A DNA stretch of 64,000 bases from Pseudomonadaceae bacterium (GTDB lineage: Bacteria > Pseudomonadota > Gammaproteobacteria > Pseudomonadales > Azotimanducaceae), in assembly GCA_024743435.1 (NCBI GenBank), contig JANSWO010000008.1:1-64000 (forward strand), given 5' to 3'. Position numbers and translations under genes: made by a program. The notes under the pieces are model-generated. The model was not told where the DNA came from. It ran no database searches and was given only the letters and a program-made list of their open reading frames with translations. Within the stretch, counting starts at the first letter, position 1; every line of letters starts with the position of its first letter. Of the stretch, positions 52,927 through 62,700 are shown one piece after another.

Positions 52927-55900
52927 ATGAGTTCAATGGATTCGAACGCACCAAGCAATCTCACGCGAACGCAGCAACGCCTGTGGCTTGGGCATAAAAT
53001 GGATCCGCAGTTGTACAACACGGGTGGCTATGTCCGGGTACAAACAGCGGTTGATGCTGATCGGCTACGTTGTGCGATCAGCTTCGTCAACGATGCAAGC
53101 GATCTGCACAACAGCGCCTTCATCGAACGAGGGGGCGTACCGCAGCGGGTAGCCAGGCCACAGCCGCTGCATTTTCACGAACTCGATTTCTCCTCCCATT
53201 CCAATCCGAGCGCGCGCTTCGAGACCTGGCTTGCTAATGAGCGCGACGTCCAGCTCGACATCGAAACGCGCCTGCAGCGCCACTACCTCATCAAGCTTTC
53301 TGAGTCGGAATACGTTTGGGATTGGGTTGAGCATCATCTGATCAACGACTTCTATTCGTTTGCGAATCACTACCAGGCGGTTTGTGATGTGTATTCGCAG
53401 CTGGCACGCAACGGTGACAATCCGGCCGCCCTACCCCAACTCGAAATCGGCAGCTTTGATCTCGCGGTGAGTGCAGATCGCGAATACGTTGTCAGCGATG
53501 CCTGTGACGCTGCAGCCGCCTACTGGGCAAAAGAACTGGCTACCCCGCTGCCTGCACTGAACATCTACGGTGTGGATCGAAGCCGCGGAACAGCTGAGTG
53601 TGTCCGCCGGACGATAGAGCTCCCGGTTGAGACAGCAAAGGCGATCCGGGCGATGGCCGAGGCGCCGCCGTTCAAGTCGTTCACCCTGCACCAGAGCCTG
53701 TTCATGCTCTCGGCTGCCCTGACAGCAGCGTGGGTTTCGCGCGCCTCTGGCAACACCTCCGTGGGCATTGGCTCGTTTTTTCACAACCGCCGAACGGATG
53801 TAGATCGATCGTTATACGGGCCGCTGATCAGCTGGGCTCCAATGCGGATCGAGATCGAAGAAGAGGACTCTTTAGCTAGCATATTCAAGAAGTTAAACCG
53901 GAAATATCGATACGCTGTTAAGCACGCTAAGTTCTCGCCAGGCAACCCGGCAGACGATCGCTCCTTCGATGTGGGCGTTAATTACGTCCCGTCGAGCTTT
54001 GTAGACTTCGATGGAGTGCCAACGACGTTGACCGTCGTTCATCCGGGCCACTGGTACCCCAGCGAGCCATTGTCCATCCAGGTGTGGGATCTGTTCGATA
54101 CTGGCGGTCTTAGCCTGACGTTCGATTTCAACGCAGGCATCTTCGATGCAGCCGCGCAGCAGCGCTGCATTGACCACATGCTCACCCTCCTCAACGCCGC
54201 CCAGACGACGCCTAAATTGCCGATTGCACAGATCGAACTGCTGTCCCGGGCTGAAACTGAGTTGGTTAAATCCTGGGGTTATCGGGCCGTCTCTCACCCC
54301 AACGATACGCCGATCATCGACCTTCTCGACGATCTGGCAGTTTCCAGGGGCAATGCACTTGCGGTTGAAAACCTGGACACACAAGCGTCTCTGACCTTCG
54401 CCGAGCTCATCAGTCGGGCGAACGCGCTCGCAAACATTCTCATTGAGCGAGGCGTAGAAAAAGGCCAGCTCATCGGTCTCTGCTTCGAGCCGAGCATCGA
54501 CTATGCCGTCGCCCAATTGGCCGTGCTGAAAGCCGGCGCTGCATTCCTCCCTCTGGACCCGGGCTACCCGCTAGAGCGATTGCTGGTCATCATCAAAGAT
54601 GCAGACGTGGAACTCCTGTTAACAGCAAGCGAAGCAGAGACGGATCTGACGGAAGACGAATCACTCAACCTGGCTCTGCTGTGTGTCGATGGTTTGTCGG
54701 ATGAGCTAACCGACGCGTCCACCGACAGGCCACAAGGCGTTTCAGTTGCCGCTGACGACCTCGCCTACGTCATCTATACCTCCGGCTCAACCGGCGCACC
54801 AAAAGGCGTCATGCTCGAACACCGCGGCCTCACGAACATGGCGTTCAGCGAAGCAAGCTCCTACCGCTTGGACGGCAAAACCCGCCTGTTGCAGTTCGCC
54901 AGCGTGAATTTTGACGCCGCGGTTTGTGATTTCTTCGCAACCTGGATCAGCGGCGGCTGCGTTTGCGTTGCAAGCCTCGCCAGCAAAGCTCCGGGCGCGC
55001 CTTTGCACCGGCTCCTGGCCGATAACTCGGTCACCGCCGTTGTACTCACGCCAACCGTTCTCAGCATGACCCAGGCGGATGAACTACCCGACTTGCTAAC
55101 CATCGGCTCAGCCGGTGAAGCCTGCACACCCGACGTGTTTCGGCGCTGGTCCAGCCAGCGCCATTTCGTTAACAGCTACGGCCCTACCGAGTGCACGGTT
55201 TGTGCAACAGCGGCCACCGCTGACGACCTGGCTACCGGCATCACGATCGGCCGGCCACTGGATAACGTTGAAGTATTGATTCTAGATTCGGCTGGCCATC
55301 GCCAACTGCCGGGGGTCGCTGGCGAGATATGCCTCGCCGGTGTGCAACTTGCGCGCGGCTATTGGCGCCGTCCAGAACTAACCGATACGCGTTTCCCTGG
55401 CCATCCAGAGAAGTCTGGACAGCGCATCTACAAAACCGGCGACCTGGCACGATTTCGAAACGACGGTGCGATCGAATACCTTGGCCGTCTCGACAATCAG
55501 GTGAAGGTGCGCGGCGTCCGGGTGGAATTGGGTGAGGTTGAATCGATTCTCGCAGCCCAGGATGGTGTTACGTCAGCAACGGTTATGCTGGACGAAAGCC
55601 ACACAAGCGGCGCGCGACTTGTTGCCTATATCGTGGCTGATCCGGAGCTGGATCTGGCAAACCTCAAGGCCAAAGCGCGGGCGCTGCTGCCAGCAGCATG
55701 TGTACCCAGTGTTTGGCTGCAACTTGATGAGCTGCCCCGGACCGCTAACGGGAAGCTCGATCACGCCGCGCTGCCAACCGCACCCGACACGACGTCCACT
55801 GCAGCCTATATAGAGCCACAAGACGAGCTGGAAACAACATTGGCAGCCATCGTTGCGGGTATTTTGGATGTTTCGCGTATCGGAAGAGAAGACAACTTCT

Positions 55901-56088
55901 TTGACCTGGGCGCGCATTCGCTGATGATCACGGCTTTGATGGCACAAATTGGCGAACACTTTGACGCTGAGATATCCATGCGCAGCGTTTTTGAAGAACC
56001 CACTCTCATCGGCCTGGCTAACGCTATCCGTCTTAGCCTGCAGGGAAATGCAGACTCCGCAGGGAATTATGAGGAATTCGAGCTTTGA
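52927..56088 (+). CDS. Non-ribosomal peptide synthetase, C-A-PCP module
   Basis: A 1053-residue single-module NRPS. Condensation domain (about 1-440): the HHxxxDG motif reads HHLINDF at 136-142, keeping both His and the Asp but with Phe instead of Gly. Adenylation domain (about 470-940): YVIYTSGSTGAPKGVML (A3), NFDAAVCDFF (A4), NSYGPTECTV (A5), YKTGDLARF (A7), GRLDNQVKVRGVRVELGEVE (A8), and a final NGKLD lysine. Carrier protein: NFFDLGAHSLM with Ser998. The residues lining the substrate pocket, hand-aligned to GrsA, read D-A-C-V-L-I-S-V-C; D-A at the start and V-C at the end recall aromatic (Phe-type) codes, so an aminophenylalanine-type unit is possible but not shown. No thioesterase or epimerase. 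Its TTGA overlap with the next gene shows coupling. Confidence 0.95.
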   Translation: MSSMDSNAPSNLTRTQQRLWLGHKMDPQLYNTGGYVRVQTAVDADRLRCAISFVNDASDLHNSAFIERGGVPQRVARPQPLHFHELDFSSHSNPSARFETWLANERDVQLDIETRLQRHYLIKLSESEYVWDWVEHHLINDFYSFANHYQAVCDVYSQLARNGDNPAALPQLEIGSFDLAVSADREYVVSDACDAAAAYWAKELATPLPALNIYGVDRSRGTAECVRRTIELPVETAKAIRAMAEAPPFKSFTLHQSLFMLSAALTAAWVSRASGNTSVGIGSFFHNRRTDVDRSLYGPLISWAPMRIEIEEEDSLASIFKKLNRKYRYAVKHAKFSPGNPADDRSFDVGVNYVPSSFVDFDGVPTTLTVVHPGHWYPSEPLSIQVWDLFDTGGLSLTFDFNAGIFDAAAQQRCIDHMLTLLNAAQTTPKLPIAQIELLSRAETELVKSWGYRAVSHPNDTPIIDLLDDLAVSRGNALAVENLDTQASLTFAELISRANALANILIERGVEKGQLIGLCFEPSIDYAVAQLAVLKAGAAFLPLDPGYPLERLLVIIKDADVELLLTASEAETDLTEDESLNLALLCVDGLSDELTDASTDRPQGVSVAADDLAYVIYTSGSTGAPKGVMLEHRGLTNMAFSEASSYRLDGKTRLLQFASVNFDAAVCDFFATWISGGCVCVASLASKAPGAPLHRLLADNSVTAVVLTPTVLSMTQADELPDLLTIGSAGEACTPDVFRRWSSQRHFVNSYGPTECTVCATAATADDLATGITIGRPLDNVEVLILDSAGHRQLPGVAGEICLAGVQLARGYWRRPELTDTRFPGHPEKSGQRIYKTGDLARFRNDGAIEYLGRLDNQVKVRGVRVELGEVESILAAQDGVTSATVMLDESHTSGARLVAYIVADPELDLANLKAKARALLPAACVPSVWLQLDELPRTANGKLDHAALPTAPDTTSTAAYIEPQDELETTLAAIVAGILDVSRIGREDNFFDLGAHSLMITALMAQIGEHFDAEISMRSVFEEPTLIGLANAIRLSLQGNADSAGNYEEFEL

Positions 56089-59000
56089 ACCCCGTTGAGT
56101 TGCTCGCACAACTAACCGCTCAGGACGTTCACGTCTCTGCGCGAGATGGTCGCCTCGTCATTAAGGCACGCAAGGACGCCGTTAGCGCCGAGCTCAAGAG
56201 CCTCCTGCAGGAGCACAAGGCTTCTCTGCTTGACCATCTGGAGCGCGAGGCCAAGCGCGCGGCACCGCCCGAGCTCAAACCGATCGCTCGCGGCGAACCG
56301 CTACCGCTGTCTTTTGCACAGCAGCGCTTGTGGTACCTCGATCAGTTACAGGGCGCATCCACGGTCTACACGATGGCATTCGCACTGCGCTTTAAGGGTA
56401 AGTTCGATAGCGAGGCAATGGCCAGGGCATTGCAGCTGTTGTTTGAACGACATGAAGCGCTGCGTGCTCGCTTTGTCATGCAGGATGAAGAACCCAGGGC
56501 GATCATCGATGCAGCGCAAGCATTGCCCATCGAACACTGCGATCTGGACCAGGCGAGCAGCAATGACAGCGAGCTTGAGCGTTGTGTGCAGGAGTTTGGT
56601 GAGCGTCCGTTCGATCTTGCCCAGGGGCCCTTGGCCCGAGCGTTGATCGTGCGTGTGGGCGAGCAAGATCACGCGCTTGTGTTCGCGGTACATCACAGCG
56701 TTTGCGATGGCGGTTCAGTCGAAATCCTGCAGGATGATCTCGCCGCCGCCTATTCGGCATTTGTTGATGAGAATTCACCGGAACTGGCCGAACTTCCTAT
56801 CCAATACGCAGACTATGCGGCCTGGCAGAAGCAATGCTTCGACGGCGGCTCACTCGAATCTCAACTCGAATTCTGGCGCCAGCAATTAGGCGGCGAGCTG
56901 CCATCTCTGGATATGCCGAGCAACAAAACCCGGCCGCGCATGATGACGTACAACGGAGCGATGCTGCACGTTGACGTTCCGAACGCCAATATTGAGGCCA
57001 TTGTCGAGGCGCATCGAGCCAAGGGTGTCACTCCCTTCATGGTTCTCATCGCGCTGGTCGCCAGCACTATCGCGCGCTACAGCAACAGCAGCGACATTCT
57101 TCTCGGCACCCCGATTGCCAATCGATCAAAACCTGAGCTTGCCAATGTCGTCGGCCTCTTCGTCAATACGCTGGTGCTGCGGCTTACCGTGAGCGATGGC
57201 ATGCCGTTCAGCGAGCTACTCGATCACGTCCGCAATACGATGCTCGATGTCTTCGACAATCAGGACACTCCTTTCGAGAGGCTAGTGGAAGAGTTGCACC
57301 CGCCGCAGGAGTTGTCCCGCTCACCCATTTTCCAAAGCATGGTGTCTTATCATCAACCAGCGCTACAGCAACGGCGCTATGGTGACTTGGAGACAACGCC
57401 AATCGAGTTGTCGGCAAACGCTGCGCGCTTCGATCTCACTTTCTTCCTCAGCCAACAACGCGATTGTGTGCGCTTGGGTCTCGAGTACAACACCGATCTC
57501 TTTACTGAGAGTGAGATGGCGCAGTTCAGCCGTCACTTTCAAACCTGCTGTGAGCGCTTCGCATCGGATCCATCACAGCGCCTTGCGCAACTCGAGTTGC
57601 TGGACGCAAGCGAGCGCCAGTCGATTGATGAGTGGAATCGCACCGATGCGCCCTACCCGCACGACGCACTCCTGCACAGTCTGATCAGCAAGAGCTGCAG
57701 CGAGCACTCGGACAAGACCGCCATCATATTCAACGATACCTCGATCACCTACGCGGAGCTGGATCAGCGCGCTAATCAACTGGCGAGCTATCTGATCCAT
57801 GCATCAGTTGCGCCAGGCGACGTCGTTGCCATCTATCTCGAACGCTCGCTGTGGACCGTTGTGTCATTGCTTGCCGTACTGAAAACGGGTGCAACGTATC
57901 TACCGCTTGATCCGTTCTACCCGGCAGATCGCATCGCCTACATGCTCAGCGATTCCGGGAGTAAGCTGACGCTCAGCACCGCAGCCCTCGCGGATGGTCT
58001 GAGTTCCGTGCTGACATCAGAGGACGGCGATTCGACGCCTTGTCCGATCCTGAAGTTGGACGAACTCACAAGCGAGCTTGAACAGGCGGGCTCCAAAGTT
58101 ATCGACGCATCGGGCGATCCGCAATCGCTGGCTTACCTTCTGTACACCTCAGGTTCCACGGGCAAGCCCAAAGGCGTCATGGTGCAGCATCAGGCCGTAG
58201 TGAATTTCCTTGCGTCGATGGCTAATGAGCCAGGCATGACCCGTGATGATGTGCTGCTTGCCGTTACCACCACATCCTTCGATATTTCGGTCCTCGAGTT
58301 GTATCTGCCGTTGCTTGTCGGTGGCACCGTAGTGATCGCTGATCGCGCAATGAGTACAGACAGCCAGGCGTTGGCAAATGCCATGTCTGAACATCAGATC
58401 AGCATCATGCAAGCCACTCCGGCCACGTGGCGCTTGCTCATCGATGGCGGCTGGCCTGGCCGCGCCAACCTGCGGGTACTCTGCGGAGGCGAGCCGTTTC
58501 CACATGATCTGGCGTTGGGTCTTCTGGAGCGCTGCCAGGAAGTGTGGAACATGTACGGCCCCACCGAAACGACTGTCTGGTCAACTTGCCAGCGACTATT
58601 GCCGGGGGAGCCCGTAACCATTGGCCGGCCAATAGCCAATACTCAGGTTCACATTCTCAACATTGCTGGCCAAACCCAGCCACCGGGGGTTGCCGGCGAG
58701 CTGTGTATCGGTGGCGATGGCGTCACAAAGGGCTATCTGCACCGAGAAGAATTGACCGCAGATCGGTTCGTCGCAGACCCCTTCAGCAACAACCCGAACG
58801 CCCGGTTATACAAAACCGGCGACCTGGCCAAGCGCGGGGCTGATGGGCGTTTGTGGCACCTGGGTCGCATGGATACTCAGGTGAAAGTTCGTGGCTATCG
58901 AATTGAGCTGGGGGAAATTGAAGCGCGGCTCAATCTGATCGATGGCATAGCACAGTCTGCTGTCATTGTGCACGAGCCTGCGCCCGGCGATCAGCGACTG

Positions 59001-59489
59001 GTTGCGTTTCTAACCAGTCTCGACGGTGTGCAGGTGCAGGTATCGGCCCTGCGTAAAGCATTACGCGTTGATTTACCGGACTACATGGTGCCGCAGCAAT
59101 TTGTGGTGCTCGATGTCATGCCGCTCACACCGAACGGCAAGATCGACCGCCGAGCATTGCAACCGAAAGACACCGGCGGGCGCTCAGCTGAAGAGGCGGA
59201 AGCACCGCGAACCGAAACAGAGCAGATCATCGCGCAGATCTGGCGTGACCTTATCGGCGGCGAAGCCATTGGCAGGGAGTCGAATTTCTTCTCAGCCGGC
59301 GGTCACTCGTTGCTCGCAGTTAAAGCGGCTGCACGCATGGAGAAGCAGCTAGGCTGCGAGGTGACCGCCAGCATGTTGGTACTCGAGACGCTTGCCCAGA
59401 TCGCCGAGTCAGCGGAGCAGCAACAACTTGATGCACGCTCTACCTGGTGGCGACGGGCCAAACGCTTTCTCCGAGACAAGATCGCCTGA
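56085..59489 (+). CDS. Non-ribosomal peptide synthetase, docking-C-A-PCP module
   Basis: A 1134-residue NRPS. Residues 1-50 (MNPVELLAQLTAQDVHVSA, LVIKARKDAVSAELKSLLQ) form a TubC-type N-terminal docking domain, which receives an upstream carrier protein. Condensation domain with FAVHHSVCDGGSVE (HHxxxDG intact, H203). Adenylation domain: YLLYTSGSTGKPKGVMV, TSFDISVLELYLP, MYGPTETTVWST, RMDTQVKVRGYRIELGEIE. Carrier Ser1075 in AGGHSLLAVK. Hand-aligned pocket residues D-I-L-Q-L-G-M-V-W resemble codes listed for glycine. Start is TTG overlapping the previous stop (TTGA), with GAGGA upstream. No release domain, so chain transfer continues to another protein. Confidence 0.95.
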   Translation: MNPVELLAQLTAQDVHVSARDGRLVIKARKDAVSAELKSLLQEHKASLLDHLEREAKRAAPPELKPIARGEPLPLSFAQQRLWYLDQLQGASTVYTMAFALRFKGKFDSEAMARALQLLFERHEALRARFVMQDEEPRAIIDAAQALPIEHCDLDQASSNDSELERCVQEFGERPFDLAQGPLARALIVRVGEQDHALVFAVHHSVCDGGSVEILQDDLAAAYSAFVDENSPELAELPIQYADYAAWQKQCFDGGSLESQLEFWRQQLGGELPSLDMPSNKTRPRMMTYNGAMLHVDVPNANIEAIVEAHRAKGVTPFMVLIALVASTIARYSNSSDILLGTPIANRSKPELANVVGLFVNTLVLRLTVSDGMPFSELLDHVRNTMLDVFDNQDTPFERLVEELHPPQELSRSPIFQSMVSYHQPALQQRRYGDLETTPIELSANAARFDLTFFLSQQRDCVRLGLEYNTDLFTESEMAQFSRHFQTCCERFASDPSQRLAQLELLDASERQSIDEWNRTDAPYPHDALLHSLISKSCSEHSDKTAIIFNDTSITYAELDQRANQLASYLIHASVAPGDVVAIYLERSLWTVVSLLAVLKTGATYLPLDPFYPADRIAYMLSDSGSKLTLSTAALADGLSSVLTSEDGDSTPCPILKLDELTSELEQAGSKVIDASGDPQSLAYLLYTSGSTGKPKGVMVQHQAVVNFLASMANEPGMTRDDVLLAVTTTSFDISVLELYLPLLVGGTVVIADRAMSTDSQALANAMSEHQISIMQATPATWRLLIDGGWPGRANLRVLCGGEPFPHDLALGLLERCQEVWNMYGPTETTVWSTCQRLLPGEPVTIGRPIANTQVHILNIAGQTQPPGVAGELCIGGDGVTKGYLHREELTADRFVADPFSNNPNARLYKTGDLAKRGADGRLWHLGRMDTQVKVRGYRIELGEIEARLNLIDGIAQSAVIVHEPAPGDQRLVAFLTSLDGVQVQVSALRKALRVDLPDYMVPQQFVVLDVMPLTPNGKIDRRALQPKDTGGRSAEEAEAPRTETEQIIAQIWRDLIGGEAIGRESNFFSAGGHSLLAVKAAARMEKQLGCEVTASMLVLETLAQIAESAEQQQLDARSTWWRRAKRFLRDKIA

Positions 59490-59771
59490 TCATCTCCTGC
59501 CCAGCGCGGCATTGGCTGCTTGGGATCCGCCCTACACAACCGGCTTACAGAACCGGACAGGGTTTTACTTCAGATCATGTCTAGGCGGCTACAGTAACGT
59601 TGTCTCCCGGTCTCACCTGGGAGCCCGTTGTTCAAGCTTTGAAGGGAGCAACCACAGAGCGCTGGCCGAGGGCCACATCACGCAACTGATGTGACCTACA
59701 ACCCGACTTGCGACGCCACATGCGCCATCGCGCAATCGATCATGGATGATGGATCGAGTAACGAAGGGCTA

Positions 59772-62700
59772 ATGAGTAACCCAGTGAGTGTATTTGCCGA
59801 CAAGCTGAACAAATGGGGTGATGAGCAACCTGACGCCATCGCCGTGGAACACGACGGCGGATCGACGTCCTACGCGCGCCTTCGCTCCCTGGTCGCGCAG
59901 CGAGCAGTACAAATCGAAAACCACGCCCCGGGTGATGCGCCACTAGTACTCGTGATGGCACCGGGAGTGGACTATCTGACGACGATGCTCGCGTGTTTGT
60001 GCATGCGTAGAACGTTTATACCGATAACCGAAAACCTCATTAGCACAAGACTGGCAGCAACCAGCCAGGCAGCGGCTGCGAGCACCGTGCTCACTGACGC
60101 GACCCTCATGCCGTTGCTCGACCAGTCCGATATGCCGATTTTCGATGTAAGTCGCTGGGCCGATCAACAGTCAGGCATCTCTGGCAGCATCGCCACAAGC
60201 GGTGATGGCAACCGTGATACCGCCTACATCATTACTACTTCCGGCAGCACCGGAACACCTAAACTGGTGCAGGGCAGCCACAAGCTTCTAGCGGACTTCA
60301 TCGATTGGGAAGTTCGCAATCTAGAACTCAGCCAGTCTGACCGGATCGGCGCGCTCACCGCGTTGTCGTTCGACGTCAGTCTGCGAGACCTACTGGTTGG
60401 TCTTTTCGCCGGAGGCACGCTCTGCATCGCCGATCCACGAACGACTCGCTCACCGAGTCGCTTGCTCGAGTGGTTAACGAGTCAATCCGTCACCCTCATC
60501 CACGTGGTGCCAACGCTTGCGCGCGCGCTCTGTGATGCGGCAACCGGGGCCGCGGAATCGCTTCCGGACCTGCGCCACGCATTGTTCGCCGGTGAGCCGC
60601 TAACCGGCAGGGACGTGCGCATGTGGCGCGAGCGCATCAGCAACGGTTGCAAGGTGTTCAATGTCTATGGACCGTCAGAAACCACGCTCGCCAAGGTGGT
60701 TTATGAGGTTTCTACTAGCTACGCAGACGACGCCATTGTCCCCCTCGGCCAGGCGATAACGGGGGCGGATATTCGTATCTGCGATGTCGACAACCGGAGC
60801 CATGAACAAGCGGCCGGCGAACTCGGCGAGATCATTATTGATGTCGACCAACCCTGCCCCGGGTATCTGGGCGACGACATTCGTACGCGTCGACAATTCG
60901 ACTTTCATGCGGCCGGGTGCAGCTACGCGACCGGCGATCTGGGCTATATCGACGATGCGGGGCTACTGCACTACGCCGGTCGCAAAGACGGCCAGGTCAA
61001 GATCAACGGGCAACGAGTCGAGCTGGCGGAGATCGAAACCGCGCTACGCGCGATTCATGGCGTACGCCAGGCGGTTGCTAATCCTTACGTGTTGCCAGCC
61101 GGAGGCACGCTCATCGCTGGCTATCTAACCGGCGACGACATTCCGGATCCAGACGCCATCCGGCGCGAGCTGGCCGGCGGATTACCGGAACACATGTTGC
61201 CATCAAGGATCGTGCTACTGGAGCAACTGCCGCTCACGGATTCAGGAAAGATCGATCGACGCAACCTGCCAATCCCCGATTCGAGCCGTCCAGCACAGGC
61301 GCAATTATTCGTTGCACCCGGCACGAAAACACAAGCGCTACTGTGTGAGCTACTCGGGCAGCGGTTGGGTATTGACCGTATTGGCATCCGGGATAACTTC
61401 TTCGATCTCGGCGGCACGTCGCTGATCGCGATGTCCTTTATTGCTGACATCGAACGCGAATTCCCTGGCCGTGAGTTCTCCATAGCGACGTTCTTCGACC
61501 TCGCGACCGTTGAGCGAATCGGCGCGTATCTCGACGGCCCCGCTGAGCTTGATCAATCGAAAAACAGTGCAACGAGCGCCACCGCCGCCAGACGCGCGAG
61601 AACTGATGAACACGGCCACGAGATAGCCATCATCGGCATGGCGGGACGTTTTCCCGGTGCAAAGACAGTGGCGGAGTTTTGGCAGCTTCTCCAACAAGAG
61701 ACGGAAAGCATCTCTCAGTTCCAACCGGATGATCTTGATCCGAGCCTCGATGAGAACACGACCAATGCGCCAAACTACGTCGCGGCGCGCGGCATTATCA
61801 GCGGCGCCAAGCAGTTTGACGCTGACTTCTTCGGTGTTCGACCACGGGAGGCTGAACTGCTTGACCCGGCGCAAAGGGTGCTGCTCGAGACCGCCTGGCA
61901 AACGCTGGAAGACGCCAGCTATGCCGGCGAGCGGCTCACTGATCGATGTATCGGTGTCTTTGCAGGCGTTGGTGACAACAGCTACTTGTTCAAGAACATT
62001 CTGAGCAACCCGCGTCTCCTGAACGCGGTAGGCGAGCATCAGATTCGGCTTGCGAACGAGAAGGACTATGTCGCCTCGAGAATCGCCTACAAACTCAACC
62101 TGACTGGCCCCGCGATCAGCGTCCATACCGCCTGCTCCACCTCACTGGTGGCTGTGGCACAAGCGGTTGAGGCACTGCGCAGCGGACGCTGTTCGATGGC
62201 GTTGGCGGGCGGAGCATTCATCGCGACGCCACAACGCTCCGGCTACCTGCATACGGAAGGTGGATTTGCATCGGCAGATGGCCACTGTCGCCCATTTGAT
62301 GCCAACGCAACCGGAACTGTTTTCTCAAGCGGTGCCGGCATGGTACTGCTGAAACCACTGCAGCAAGCCCAACGTGACGGCGATCAGATAATCGCAGTTA
62401 TTCAGGGTGTCGCGACGAACAATGACGGTGCCCAGAGAGTCAGCTTCATGGCGCCCAGCGTCACCGGCCAGGCGTCGTGTGTCAGCGCCGCACTGCTAGA
62501 TGCAAACGTCGTGGGTAGCGATATCGGCTATGTCGAAGCTCACGGTACTGCCACACCCGTGGGCGATCCCATCGAGGTTGAGGCCCTCGCGCGGGCCTAT
62601 GGTGATCGCGGACAAGCCGAGCCTGTCCGAATGGGTTCCGCGAAAGGCAATATCGGCCATCTCGACGCCGCCGCAGGCATAACCGGTCTGATCAAGGCCG

